From the NCBI RefSeq assembly GCF_001895925.1, contig NZ_MPPI01000035.1, positions 1-51,936 on the forward strand: 51,936 bases of DNA, given 5' to 3'. The notes beneath the pieces are model-generated. The model worked only from the letters and a program-made list of their open reading frames with translations. It was not told where the DNA came from and searched no databases. This stretch comes from Phormidesmis priestleyi ULC007 (GTDB taxonomy: Bacteria; Cyanobacteriota; Cyanobacteriia; Leptolyngbyales; Leptolyngbyaceae). Position 1 is the first letter of the stretch; each line of letters opens with the position of its first letter. Shown here in pieces: positions 1 to 7,827 of this stretch. A program made the translations under genes and the position numbers.

Positions 1-108
1 ATGTTCGATAATCAGTATGACTTAGCCAAGGTGGTGATGCGGGGGATGGAATCCCGGAGTCAATCGGGTGAGTACTCACTGGAGCGTTTTATATTTAATT
101 GCGCCTAG
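1..108 (+). CDS. short open frame at left edge, unknown
   Basis: An open frame runs from the first base (ATG) to a TAG at 106-108 and encodes 35 residues with no motif I recognise. It may be a genuine small protein or the in-frame 3' end of a gene that begins outside the window, because nothing upstream is visible. Its stop overlaps the TTG start of the next frame by about 10 bases, which would suit translational coupling. Confidence 0.3.
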   Translation: MFDNQYDLAKVVMRGMESRSQSGEYSLERFIFNCA

Positions 109-470
109 CTACTTATAACTGGGCGGAGGCAACTCAACGATTTGCCACTCAAATTGCAAGTCGAGAATCGACGTTAATTCCAGATTTGCTCGACGCATTA
201 CACACCGTTCTCGCATTAACTCAGCAAGTTGTAGACGCGCTGCAAACCGTTAATCAAGTGCAGTCTGCTGCCTATCGTCCCTTGGCGAGACAGCAGTTGC
301 AAGCAACCTGCGATCGCTTAGAGCAAACTCATAACGAACTCCAACAATTGCAGGATCAGATTTTGCTATCTGGCTGCGATCGCACTCTTTTAGAAGACAA
401 TTTGCCGTTGAGTTTGCGATTAGTGATCGAGACAAATCGGACAGTGTTGCGATCGCAAAACCCTGGCTGA
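99..470 (+). CDS. hypothetical helical protein, 123 aa
   Basis: I do not recognise the family. A TAA lies directly before the TTG at 99, so TTG 99 is the most upstream possible start. The product is predicted to be all-helical and rich in Gln and Leu, with heptad-like spacing in the middle (around residues 35-90). It has no signal peptide or membrane segment. It lies 51 bases upstream of the VWA lipoprotein gene on the same strand and could share its transcript. The frame is free of stops and uses normal codons for this genome, so I think it is real, but no function can be given. Confidence 0.55.
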   Translation: MRLATYNWAEATQRFATQIASRESTLIPDLLDALHTVLALTQQVVDALQTVNQVQSAAYRPLARQQLQATCDRLEQTHNELQQLQDQILLSGCDRTLLEDNLPLSLRLVIETNRTVLRSQNPG

Positions 471-521
471 AAATCTCCGATTTGGCATCATCAGTAAAAA
501 CTATATTCAAAAGGAACGCTC

Positions 522-2267
522 ATGAAACGTTTCAAAAACCTGCGGACGTGGTTCGGCTGGTGGTTTATCTGTGGAATCTGCTTGTCGTCACTTTGGGCGT
601 GTGGCGGCATCCCATCAGTTACCTCGGTTGAAAGCGCCGATCGTGTTTTACACGCCGATCTTCTGCCCAAAATCAACGTCGAAAAATCACTGATCTCAGA
701 TGCTGTTGCCCAACGCTATACCGTCCAAAAAGTTGCAGAACCCTTACCCAAGCTCGAAGATTTTCCCGTTTACGGTGCCCAGCCTTCAACTGATTCTAAA
801 ATTACCTATATCGAGATTTTAGGATCGGCTGAGAAATCAAACGGACAAAAACAAGATGAACGCTGGCTCGTCAGCGTTGCAGAAACCTTTAACGCCAAGC
901 GAGTGGCTACTCCTTCTGGGCAGACGATCCAAGTCGGCATTCGCAACGTTCCTTCGGGCACGGCAGCTCAACTGTTAGCCGCTCAAGCCGTTCGCCCAAC
1001 CGGATTTTCACCCTCTAATCATCTGTGGCTACAGCTTCTACAACAGCAAGGGTTGTCAAGCACGATCGTCACGCCTCGTTTAGTGCCCAACTCAGCCGGG
1101 TTTGTCGTCGAGTCAACCGCTTATCAAACTCTTGCCAAAGGCGGAGAAGTCACCTTTGAGCGACTTTTAGATGCGATCGTATCGGGCAAGCTCACGGTCG
1201 GCTATCCCAATCCTTACACCAGTTCGGCATCGCTCAATTTGCTCTATAGCCTCTTTTGGCGCAGCGCTGGACATCACCAAGACCGCAAGCCGCTCACCGT
1301 CGCCGAATTGCAGTCTCCGCAAGTCAACTCGGTGTTTGATGCCTTTCAGAAACAGGTTTTAGTGACGACCACTACCACGCTGGATCTGAAAGAGATCTTC
1401 ATCCGCGATCGTCAAAAGCTGCAAGCCTTTCCGCTCGAATATCAGAGTTATCAAACGCTCAAAAAACTACCTGGATTTGAGGATGTCGCCTTTGTGCCGT
1501 TTGGGGTGCCTCACGACAGTCCGTTAATCGGCTTTGCCTGGAATAGCCCCATTCAGAAAGAAGCCTTAAAGCAATTTGCAGACTTTGCGGAGTCCGCTGA
1601 GATGCAAAAACTGGCGATCGCGCAAGGCTTTGATCCCACCAATTCTTTAAAGAACACCGCCCCACCTCTTCCCTCTGGTGAAGTCCTCAAAGCAGCTCAG
1701 TCTTTTTGGAAACAGCGCAAAGATGGCGGACGGACTGTTTATCTATCCCTGGTAATCGACACCAGTGGCTCAATGGAGGGTGCCCGTATGCAAGCTGTGA
1801 AAAGCAGTTTACGAATTGCGGCTCAATCGATTAACCCTGGCAACTATGTAGGACTGACGGCATTTAGCGATCGTCCCACTGCGATCGTGCCGCTTGCCCC
1901 GTTTGACTCGCTGCAACATCAGCGTCTATTAGCAGCAGCAGACCAACTCAGAGCCGATGGGGGCACCGCAATGTATGACGGCATAATTTCTGGTTTATCT
2001 GATTTACTAGAACGCAAAAAAGCCGATCCTAACGGTCGATTTTATCTGATGTTGCTCTCCGATGGCGAAACCAATCAGGGACTTAAGTTTGACCAAGTGA
2101 AAGAGGTCTTAGCCCATAGCGAAGTGCGTTTCTATCCGATTGCCTACGGTGAAGTGAATCAAACTGAGCTGCAAGCGATCGCGCAACTGCGAGAAGCAAC
2201 GGTCAAATCAAGCGATCCTCAAAAGCTGCAAACGCTGTTCACAGAACTCTTTCAAACCAACCTATAA
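522..2267 (+). CDS. VWA-domain lipoprotein with substrate-binding-protein-like N-terminus
   Basis: The 581-residue product starts with a lipoprotein signal: a basic N-terminus, a hydrophobic stretch and a lipobox-like LWAC with Cys27. It should be anchored in the plasma or outer membrane facing the periplasm. Residues about 90-370 resemble an extracellular solute-binding fold. From about residue 405 there is a von Willebrand factor A domain with a complete metal-site motif, DTSGS at 413-417, a conserved Thr in GGTAMYDG near 480 and the third motif SDGE near 514. The metal site therefore looks intact and able to bind ligand or partner protein. The start is supported by AAAAGGA eight bases before ATG. 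The ligand is unknown. Tight neighbours on both sides (99-470 and 2278-2631) suggest a three-gene unit. Confidence 0.85.
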   Translation: MKRFKNLRTWFGWWFICGICLSSLWACGGIPSVTSVESADRVLHADLLPKINVEKSLISDAVAQRYTVQKVAEPLPKLEDFPVYGAQPSTDSKITYIEILGSAEKSNGQKQDERWLVSVAETFNAKRVATPSGQTIQVGIRNVPSGTAAQLLAAQAVRPTGFSPSNHLWLQLLQQQGLSSTIVTPRLVPNSAGFVVESTAYQTLAKGGEVTFERLLDAIVSGKLTVGYPNPYTSSASLNLLYSLFWRSAGHHQDRKPLTVAELQSPQVNSVFDAFQKQVLVTTTTTLDLKEIFIRDRQKLQAFPLEYQSYQTLKKLPGFEDVAFVPFGVPHDSPLIGFAWNSPIQKEALKQFADFAESAEMQKLAIAQGFDPTNSLKNTAPPLPSGEVLKAAQSFWKQRKDGGRTVYLSLVIDTSGSMEGARMQAVKSSLRIAAQSINPGNYVGLTAFSDRPTAIVPLAPFDSLQHQRLLAAADQLRADGGTAMYDGIISGLSDLLERKKADPNGRFYLMLLSDGETNQGLKFDQVKEVLAHSEVRFYPIAYGEVNQTELQAIAQLREATVKSSDPQKLQTLFTELFQTNL

Positions 2268-2277
2268 CAGTTCTTTT

Positions 2278-2631
2278 ATGGCTGCCCTCAACCGCTATTT
2301 GCTGCAAATTTTAGGCGCTGGCTGGATGCTCTTTCTCGTTGCCGGGTGGGCGATCGCCTACAGTTCTCCCGGCTCAGTGGTGTTAATCGATCGTAGCTAT
2401 TGTGCGCCGACTCAATGGCAACAAGTCGCCCAAGCCTATGAGCGACACTACCAAACCTCACGCCTGCAAACGGTGATTCTGTTTAATGACTTGAGTCAGG
2501 AGAACTTGTCGCCTGCCCCTACGCCATCTGTGGTTCGTAACTTGACCACTTACGGACGCTCAAATCCAGTCCGTTTGTCTGAATTACAGCGAATCTATCC
2601 AAATGCTCAATTGTTAAATTGCCGCTCCTGA
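2278..2631 (+). CDS. hypothetical protein with N-terminal membrane anchor, 117 aa
   Basis: The gene begins 10 bases after the VWA lipoprotein stop, so the two are probably cotranscribed. Residues about 8-28 form one hydrophobic segment ending in AIA, either an uncleaved anchor or a signal peptide. The rest is a small polar domain with two Cys residues, one near position 42 and one close to the C-terminus, that could form a disulfide outside the cytoplasm. No known family is recognised. From context it would act with the VWA lipoprotein at the membrane, which is inference only. Confidence 0.6.
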   Translation: MAALNRYLLQILGAGWMLFLVAGWAIAYSSPGSVVLIDRSYCAPTQWQQVAQAYERHYQTSRLQTVILFNDLSQENLSPAPTPSVVRNLTTYGRSNPVRLSELQRIYPNAQLLNCRS

Positions 2632-2636
2632 TCCCG

Positions 2637-3713
2637 CTATTTTCGCTCTGGGTGCGCCGAAACTTCTTGCGGGAGAGTTGGCGCTCCTAACTGGTTAATG
2701 GTCGCGATAAAGCGATAGAGCCGACCCAAATCTTTCTGATTAAAATACAGCAGCAGCCGTGGCAACTTAGAGGTTTCGTCTTGAGCTTCTTGAGGCAGTG
2801 CTTTACTGCGCTCGATCGTCCCTTTCACCAAAATATCGGCAAAGTTATCGTTCAGCAGCGCCACACTTTCATCCGTCAAGTCAGACTTAAGCCGAATCAC
2901 CAACTGCTCACCTACATAGCGGCTAGAGTGATAGACCCGATAAAAGCTAGAAATCGCATCACACGCGACATCGATATTTTCTGTGATCGTATACAAACTT
3001 GGATCGTCGGGACTGATCAGTCCTCGCTTCAGCAACTGCTTGTCAACATAATCTGCCCAGTCGTGCCAATAGCTGCCGCCTGGCTTGTCAATCAACACGA
3101 GCGGCACCGGAGCCGACTTGCCCGTCTGCGTCAGCGTCAAGCATTCAAACGCTTCATCTTGCGTGCCAAACCCACCCGGAAACAGCGCTAAGGCATCACT
3201 TTCTCTCAGAAAGAAAACTTTGCGCGTGAAAAAATACTTAAACGGCACCAGTTTAGGGTCGCCCTCGATAAACGAATTCGCGCCCTGCTCGAATGGAAGC
3301 TGAATATTTAGCCCAAAGGATTGATCTGCCCCGGCTCCCTCATTTCCAGCCTGCATGATGCCGCCACCTGCCCCAGTGATTACCATGTAGCCCTGAGCCG
3401 TGACGCAGCGCGCAAACTCCCGCGCCATCTGATATTCTTCGGTGTTGGGTGAAATTCGAGCAGAGCCAAAAATGGCAATTTTGCGAACGTGACGGTAAGG
3501 ATAAAACGTGCTAAATGCCCGCCCCATGTCTTGCAAAGATGCATTGAGAATTTTCCAATCTAGCCGATCAATGTCGTCTCCCGCCATTCGCACAATCAGC
3601 GCCAGCGACTGAGCAATTAATTCCCCGTGGCGCAAGTTAGGCAACTGCTGCAACAAGTCATTGACCGTGATCTGAAGCGAATCTATTGCCTGAACGGTGC
3701 GATCGGGGGTCAT
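2637..3713 (-). CDS. LOG family protein (lysine-decarboxylase-like fold)
   Basis: The 358-residue protein carries the LOG / YgdH signature PGGFGTQDEAFE at residues 179-190 and the glycine-rich nucleotide loop GAGGGIMQAGN near 114-124. It belongs to the Rossmann-like family that includes cytokinin riboside 5'-monophosphate phosphoribohydrolases, which cleave nucleoside monophosphates to base and ribose 5-phosphate. It is longer than plant-type LOG proteins (about 200 aa), with extra N-terminal (1-75) and C-terminal (about 270-358) parts, like the long cyanobacterial members. Substrate identity cannot be read from sequence. It is convergent with the 2278-2631 gene, with only 5 bases between their stops. 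Confidence 0.85.
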   Translation of the reverse strand: MTPDRTVQAIDSLQITVNDLLQQLPNLRHGELIAQSLALIVRMAGDDIDRLDWKILNASLQDMGRAFSTFYPYRHVRKIAIFGSARISPNTEEYQMAREFARCVTAQGYMVITGAGGGIMQAGNEGAGADQSFGLNIQLPFEQGANSFIEGDPKLVPFKYFFTRKVFFLRESDALALFPGGFGTQDEAFECLTLTQTGKSAPVPLVLIDKPGGSYWHDWADYVDKQLLKRGLISPDDPSLYTITENIDVACDAISSFYRVYHSSRYVGEQLVIRLKSDLTDESVALLNDNFADILVKGTIERSKALPQEAQDETSKLPRLLLYFNQKDLGRLYRFIATINQLGAPTLPQEVSAHPERK

Positions 3714-3787
3714 AACACTCCTCTAAACTGGGCTGGGCTATCTATTCTAGCGAGATCTTAGCCAAAGAGAATTCATACAGACAGTAA

Positions 3788-3818
3788 AAAACGCCTCCCT
3801 CATCAGAGCCGAGGCGTT
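3788..3818 (-). terminator. Rho-independent terminator downstream of trxA
   Basis: Read on the minus strand, an 8-bp perfect stem (AACGCCTC/GAGGCGTT arms at 3811-3818 and 3790-3797) with a 13-base loop is followed directly by a run of T. It lies about 150 bases past the trxA stop and would end the trxA transcript before the LOG gene. Confidence 0.75.
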
Positions 3819-3839
3819 ATCAGCATACTGCTAGTGCAT

Positions 3840-3918
3840 CACCAAAACCGTTTACTCCTCTCTTTCGAGTGTGCCCAACTCAAAGAGGAAGCCATCAGGA
3901 ACTCATAAACGGTTGGTG
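3840..3918 (-). other. long nested inverted repeat in the trxA 3' region
   Basis: Outer arms at 3840-3854 and 3906-3918 match over 13 bases except for a two-base bulge. Inner arms CTCTTT/AAAGAG with adjoining GAG/CTC form a second stem. On the trxA strand this lies between the trxA stop (3969) and the terminator at 3788-3818, so it would be a structured 3' UTR. It could be an RNA stability element or the body of a 3'-end-derived small RNA. I know no family name for it. Confidence 0.5.
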
Positions 3919-3968
3919 TGGCAGTTCGCTTGACGAAATTCCGAAGGGCGTAACGAAAAGAACGAAGC

Positions 3969-4292
3969 CTAGAGATGCTTTTCGAGGGTGTTAGAGAGAG
4001 TGGTTTTGGGCACGGCACCCACCACCATATCGACGCGTTGTCCTCCCTTAAAGATCATTAGCGTTGGAATGCTGCGAATCCCATACTTGCTAGCAATACT
4101 GGGGTTGTCGTCGGTGTTGACTTTAACCACCTTGACTTTGCCCTCAAACTGAGCTGCGATTTCATCGACGACGGGTGCCACCATGCGGCAAGGGCCACAC
4201 CAGGGTGCCCAAAAATCGACTAAAACCGGAACTTCGCTCTCAAGTACTTCTTGATCAAACGTAGAATCTGTAACTTGTGCGGCTGCTGACAT
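3969..4292 (-). CDS. trxA: thioredoxin
   Basis: A 107-residue thioredoxin with the canonical WCGPC active site at 31-35 (Cys32, Cys35) and the cis-proline segment SIPTLMIF. It reduces protein disulfides in the cytoplasm and in photosynthetic organisms relays electrons from thioredoxin reductases to target enzymes. The frame is open for 33 more codons upstream, but the ATG at 4292 gives the normal family length, is preceded by AAGGA, and starts the conserved sequence. The gene follows guaB3 and Yfr1 on the same strand, a conserved cyanobacterial neighbourhood. A terminator lies downstream at 3788-3818. Confidence 0.95.
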   Translation of the reverse strand: MSAAAQVTDSTFDQEVLESEVPVLVDFWAPWCGPCRMVAPVVDEIAAQFEGKVKVVKVNTDDNPSIASKYGIRSIPTLMIFKGGQRVDMVVGAVPKTTLSNTLEKHL

Positions 4293-4478
4293 GCCTGAAA
4301 ATCCTTGCCTATACTCGTTTGAGGAAATTCTACCATAGCAAAAACGACAGGCTCTCATCGCAGTGCAGACATAATTAGATACAATTGGCACTTCTCTTGA
4401 GGCGTGAGCGTTTTCGACAATGCGAATTTGTTGTTAAGTTCTGAGCGGGGATCGGCTAAAGCCTGAAACCTGCTCTCT

Positions 4479-4551
4479 TAAAAAGGAACCGCCTAAACCG
4501 AAGTTCAGGCGGAGTGTGGTGTGAGGAGTGAACGGAAACTTGCGTCTCCGC
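4479..4551 (-). ncRNA. yfr1: Yfr1 small RNA
   Basis: All Yfr1 hallmarks are present on the minus strand. A 5' stem-loop with a GCAA tetraloop lies at 4550-4533. The invariant unpaired motif ACTCCTCACAC lies at 4529-4519. A 10-bp 3' stem with a TTCG loop lies at 4512-4489 and is followed by a T-rich stretch, so it also serves as terminator. A TACAAT -10 box at 4564-4559 predicts the start near 4551. Position between guaB3 and trxA is the known cyanobacterial context. Yfr1 is a trans-acting Hfq-independent RNA whose single-stranded motif pairs with mRNAs, including those of outer-membrane proteins in Prochlorococcus. Here it lies outside any ORF. Confidence 0.93.
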
Positions 4552-4558
4552 TTTTTCT

Positions 4559-4564
4559 ATTGTA
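4559..4564 (-). promoter_or_regulatory. Yfr1 -10 promoter element
   Basis: TACAAT on the minus strand lies 7-8 bases before the first base of the Yfr1 5' stem-loop, the spacing expected for a sigma-70 type start. No convincing -35 hexamer is seen 17 bases upstream. Confidence 0.6.
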
Positions 4565-4647
4565 GACGACGGATTTGGAATTACCAGGGTGTGTGTGAGA
4601 CTGAAAAAACTCTTAAGAATTTGTTCAGACGATCGGTCACTCAGGCT

Positions 4648-5811
4648 CTATTTGCCCATGCCTAACTGTTGGGCTTTTTGGTAAACTTTGCCTTCAGTCA
4701 GCAACGATGGCGCAATCACGACTTCGACCTGCTGCATCTCTTTGATGTCTTTTGCGCCCAAGGTGCCCATGCTGGTTTGCAGAGATCCTAAAAAGTTGTG
4801 GGTGCCATCATCGAGTTGAGCTGGGCCGCGCAGAATTTGTTGCAGGGTGCCAGTGGTGCCGACTCGAATGCGAGTGCCTCTAGGCAACACAGGGCTAGGC
4901 GTTGCCATGCCCCAGTGGAAGCCGCGTCCGGGAGCTTCTTGCGCTCTGGCAAAGGGAGAGCCAATCATCACGCCATCCGCTCCACAGGCGATGCACTTGC
5001 AGATGTCTCCACCCGTGATCAAGCCACCATCGGCGATAATTGGCACATAATTTCCAGTTTCGCGATAATAATCATCACGAGCGGCAGCACAGTCGGCGAT
5101 CGCGGTTGCCTGCGGCACTCCGACCCCTAAAACCCCGCGAGACGTACATGCTGCACCAGGGCCAATGCCTACCAGCACGCCAGCCGCACCCGCTTTCATC
5201 AAATTTAAGGTGACTTCATAAGTGACACAGTTACCCAAAATTACTGGAATCGGCATTTCTTGACAAAACTGAGCTAAGTCTAGCGGCGCGATCGATTCGG
5301 GTGCGAGGTGAGCCGTTGAGACGACAGTAGCTTGCACAAAAAATAGATCGGCTCCGGCTTTAGCTACAACTTGACCAAACTGAATAGCTCCTGCGGGAGT
5401 CGCGCTAACTGCCGCAATGCCGCCCTGTTGCTTGATTTCTTTGACTCGCTTCTCAATCAATTCCGGTTTGATCGGCTCTAAATAGAGTCGCTGCATCAGC
5501 GTCACAAACTCATCTTTACCCACAGCGGCGATCTCATCCAAAATGGGGTCAGGGTTTTCGTAGCGAGTTTGCACACCTTCTAAGTTGAGAACACCGATTG
5601 CCCCTAATTCCGATAACAAAACCGCCATCTTCACATCCACCACCCCATCCATCGCACTGGCAATGATGGGAATTTCGCGCTCAATGCCGCCGATCGTCCA
5701 GCGCGTATCTGCCAACTTTGGATCGAGGGTGCGTTGTCCGGGAGCCAGCGCAATCTCGTCAATTCCATATGCTCGACGGGCAGTTTTGCCTCTGCCAATT
5801 TGAATATCCAC
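4648..5811 (-). CDS. guaB3: GuaB3-type IMP dehydrogenase
   Basis: The 387-residue protein has the IMPDH/GMP reductase barrel, the phosphate loop GIGPG (215-219) and the catalytic Cys222 in the motif ACTSRG. There is no pair of CBS domains where canonical IMPDH (about 490 aa) has them, which is typical of the GuaB3 family of cyanobacteria and actinobacteria. The IMPDH reaction oxidises IMP to XMP with NAD+, the committed step to GMP. The catalytic Cys and loop argue for activity on IMP, but this subfamily is less studied than GuaB. The gene is divergent from sufU (165 bases apart) and upstream of Yfr1 and trxA. Confidence 0.9.
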   Translation of the reverse strand: MDIQIGRGKTARRAYGIDEIALAPGQRTLDPKLADTRWTIGGIEREIPIIASAMDGVVDVKMAVLLSELGAIGVLNLEGVQTRYENPDPILDEIAAVGKDEFVTLMQRLYLEPIKPELIEKRVKEIKQQGGIAAVSATPAGAIQFGQVVAKAGADLFFVQATVVSTAHLAPESIAPLDLAQFCQEMPIPVILGNCVTYEVTLNLMKAGAAGVLVGIGPGAACTSRGVLGVGVPQATAIADCAAARDDYYRETGNYVPIIADGGLITGGDICKCIACGADGVMIGSPFARAQEAPGRGFHWGMATPSPVLPRGTRIRVGTTGTLQQILRGPAQLDDGTHNFLGSLQTSMGTLGAKDIKEMQQVEVVIAPSLLTEGKVYQKAQQLGMGK

Positions 5812-5976
5812 GCTTCATCCCCCAAGACTTATTGAAATAGGGTATCAAATTTGCATCGGGAATGGGTTGAAGAGATTCTGAAACCAACGATGCAAGGGAG
5901 ATCGTAGACGGTGATCTCGACTGCTCGATCGCTTGAGACCCTGATAGGATGAAGATAGCCGTAACCAATCTAAACT

Positions 5977-6447
5977 ATGACGCTGGCAAATCTGCGTGAC
6001 CTTTATCAACAGGTCATTCTAGAACGCTATAAAAAGCCAAAACACCGAGGCGTGACCAACCCCGTGCATCGGCTACAACGAGGACACAATCCTTCGTGCG
6101 GAGACACGATCGAACTCACCGTCAGACTCAATGAAGCGGGCGACCACATTGAGGATGTCAAATTTGAGGGTGAAGGATGCGCGATCGCGATGGCATCGGC
6201 TGACTTAATGGCAGAAGCATTGCGTGGCAAAAGCACGGACGAAGCTTTAGAGATGGTGCAGCGCTTTCAGAGCATGATGCAAGGCAATGACGAGTTTCCG
6301 ACTGAGCAGCGCAAGCTGAATGTTATGAAAGGGGTGTCTCAGTTCCCAGTTCGCATTAAATGTGCGACGCTGACTTGGCACACGCTAAAAGCCGCTCTCG
6401 AATCTGCAAACGAGCCACAGCCCGCTGGGTTTGTCAGCAACGAGTAG
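5977..6447 (+). CDS. sufU: SufU / NifU N-terminal-like Fe-S scaffold protein
   Basis: The 156-residue protein matches the IscU/SufU fold. Three conserved cysteines are visible: Cys41 in SCGDT, Cys68 in EGCAIAMAS and Cys129 in RIKCATL, plus Asp43. The 18-residue insertion between the second and third Cys regions is the SufU feature that distinguishes it from IscU. It would receive sulfur from a SufS-type cysteine desulfurase, either as scaffold or as sulfur-transfer partner for SufBCD. Zinc binding by these residues is known in the Bacillus homologue. No other suf gene is in the window. Its stop overlaps the longest frame of ycf51, but the likely ycf51 start lies 55 bases further on. Confidence 0.88.
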   Translation: MTLANLRDLYQQVILERYKKPKHRGVTNPVHRLQRGHNPSCGDTIELTVRLNEAGDHIEDVKFEGEGCAIAMASADLMAEALRGKSTDEALEMVQRFQSMMQGNDEFPTEQRKLNVMKGVSQFPVRIKCATLTWHTLKAALESANEPQPAGFVSNE

Positions 6448-6502
6448 CCGAGACTCAGGCATTGCATCGCGTCTATTCACCTCATTCAAAAATTTTGCCT
6501 CC

Positions 6503-7036
6503 ATGTTTGAACCTGCACAACTTTTAACCGATGCCCAATGGTCAGGAATTCTGACGATCGTGGTGGCAATTCTAGCGGTGCTGGGGTTTGTCTTAAAGTG
6601 GGGAATTCGCTTTCGTTTAGTCGGCATTACTGGATTTATGGCAGTTTTGACGGCAGGCATTTTTGCCCTAAGTTTGTCAATCTACACCCGCCCCAACATC
6701 CCTGGCGCACTCCACTACTCCAGAATTTTCGATACGGCTTCTTCTCAAGTCGTGATTGTGGTGCCGCCAACTGTGACCGAACCGCAAGTCGAAGCAACAC
6801 TGCGTCAGGCGGCGATCGATCTTTATTCTCCAGGTCGCATGACTCAGGGAGAACCTCGCCTCACGATTCGACTGCGAACTAATGTGCATCCAGAACCCGG
6901 TGTTTCTGAGCCGCTCTATCTCGGTGAAATTCAGCGATCGCTTGCCGTTCGCGAAGATGCCAATGAGACGGTTCAACTTTATCGCGATAATCTTGCGAAG
7001 CTGGCTCGATCAACGGCTAAAGAGGGTCAAGGCTGA
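6503..7036 (+). CDS. ycf51: Ycf51 family membrane protein
   Basis: The 177-residue product has two N-terminal membrane segments (about residues 13-32 and 38-60) linked by a KWGIRFRLVGITGFMAV stretch characteristic of Ycf51, a protein conserved in cyanobacteria and some algal plastids with no established function. The soluble C-terminal part has a VIVVPPTVTE motif. I chose the ATG at 6503 because homologues begin just before the first membrane helix; a longer frame from 6431 overlaps sufU. Likely cotranscribed with sufU. Confidence 0.85.
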   Translation: MFEPAQLLTDAQWSGILTIVVAILAVLGFVLKWGIRFRLVGITGFMAVLTAGIFALSLSIYTRPNIPGALHYSRIFDTASSQVVIVVPPTVTEPQVEATLRQAAIDLYSPGRMTQGEPRLTIRLRTNVHPEPGVSEPLYLGEIQRSLAVREDANETVQLYRDNLAKLARSTAKEGQG

Positions 7037-7106
7037 GGTAGTCGAGGTGAGATTTGATCAGCGTGTATTAGCCAGTGGGCAGAATTAAGCGTAGTACCAT
7101 TGAACC

Positions 7107-7325
7107 TCACAGACGCTCAATGAACTCCTCGACTGAGACTTGTGCTTGCTTGAGAATGCCGCCCAACGTACCAACCTTCAATTCTCGATGCACAGGGACA
7201 ACGCAACCAATTTCGCCTGCTTCGGTTTCCTTCTTCATCACAACATGGCTGCCCGTTTGACGAACTGGCTCGAACCCTAAATGCTCAAGTGCCCGGATTG
7301 CTTCTCTGCTTGAGATGCGCGGCAT
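7107..7325 (-). CDS. hicA: HicA-type mRNA interferase toxin
   Basis: A 72-residue double-stranded-RNA-binding-like protein with the HicA signature TGSHVVM, in which the His is the catalytic residue of this toxin family, and an N-terminal SSREAIRALEHLGF helix. HicA cleaves mRNA when free of its antitoxin. I place the start at the ATG at 7325, two bases after the hicB stop. ATGs at 7334 and 7346 within the overlap are alternatives. The order here is antitoxin first, the reverse of the classical hicA-hicB arrangement but not rare in cyanobacteria. Confidence 0.88.
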   Translation of the reverse strand: MPRISSREAIRALEHLGFEPVRQTGSHVVMKKETEAGEIGCVVPVHRELKVGTLGGILKQAQVSVEEFIERL

Positions 7326-7326
7326 T

Positions 7327-7536
7327 CTAGGCATAGCTGACTTCAATACTAGTTACAAATCTGGGAGATGTTTCAGGCAGAGGAAATTCTTCTAGATAGA
7401 GCCGTGTTGCTTCTTTCAAACCTGCAAGTGCTTGCTCAATTGTCTCCCCCTGGTCAACCGTCCCAACTTCTGGACATTCAGCAACATACATATCGTCTTC
7501 TTTATAGACGATCGCTGTAAAAGTGTGAACTTTCAT
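7327..7536 (-). CDS. hicB: HicB-type antitoxin
   Basis: A 69-residue HicB N-terminal domain with the partly degraded RNase H-like fold (YKEDDMYVAECPEVG, then a helix with QALAGLKEATRLYLEE). It neutralises HicA by direct binding. The protein has no visible C-terminal helix-turn-helix or ribbon-helix-helix DNA-binding domain, so autoregulation by this short form is uncertain. It is immediately upstream of hicA on the same strand and almost certainly in one transcript with it. Confidence 0.88.
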   Translation of the reverse strand: MKVHTFTAIVYKEDDMYVAECPEVGTVDQGETIEQALAGLKEATRLYLEEFPLPETSPRFVTSIEVSYA

Positions 7537-7827
7537 AAGTCAACCTAAACATTACTTGCTAGTCAAAATAATAACCCTCTTGCTTGCTGAAGGGGCAGAA
7601 CTGAGATTTTCAGTCCGAAGCGCTTCAGTTAGGTAATTTCTGCTGGAGCCAAAGTATTGTAACCAAACCGTTAAAGTTTACTTTTTTACAGTTCTTATGT
7701 ACTATAAACGAAGTAATACACAGTAAAGCCCTCTAGGCATCTACAAAAGCTGACTTTTTGCACAGGTTAATTATCCTGATTAACTCGGCTGTCTTTGTAA
7801 AAGAAGATACTGAGTGAGAATTTTGCA

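Noticed and set aside
4293-4391. Longer start for trxA
   Set aside because: The extra 33 residues have no counterpart in thioredoxins, and AAGGA lies before ATG 4292.
6431-6502. Longer start for ycf51 overlapping sufU
   Set aside because: Ycf51 proteins begin close to their first membrane helix, which matches ATG 6503.
7261-7275. tRNA-like GGCTCGAACCCT stretch
   Set aside because: It lies inside hicA and has no cloverleaf around it; no tRNA was found anywhere in the window.
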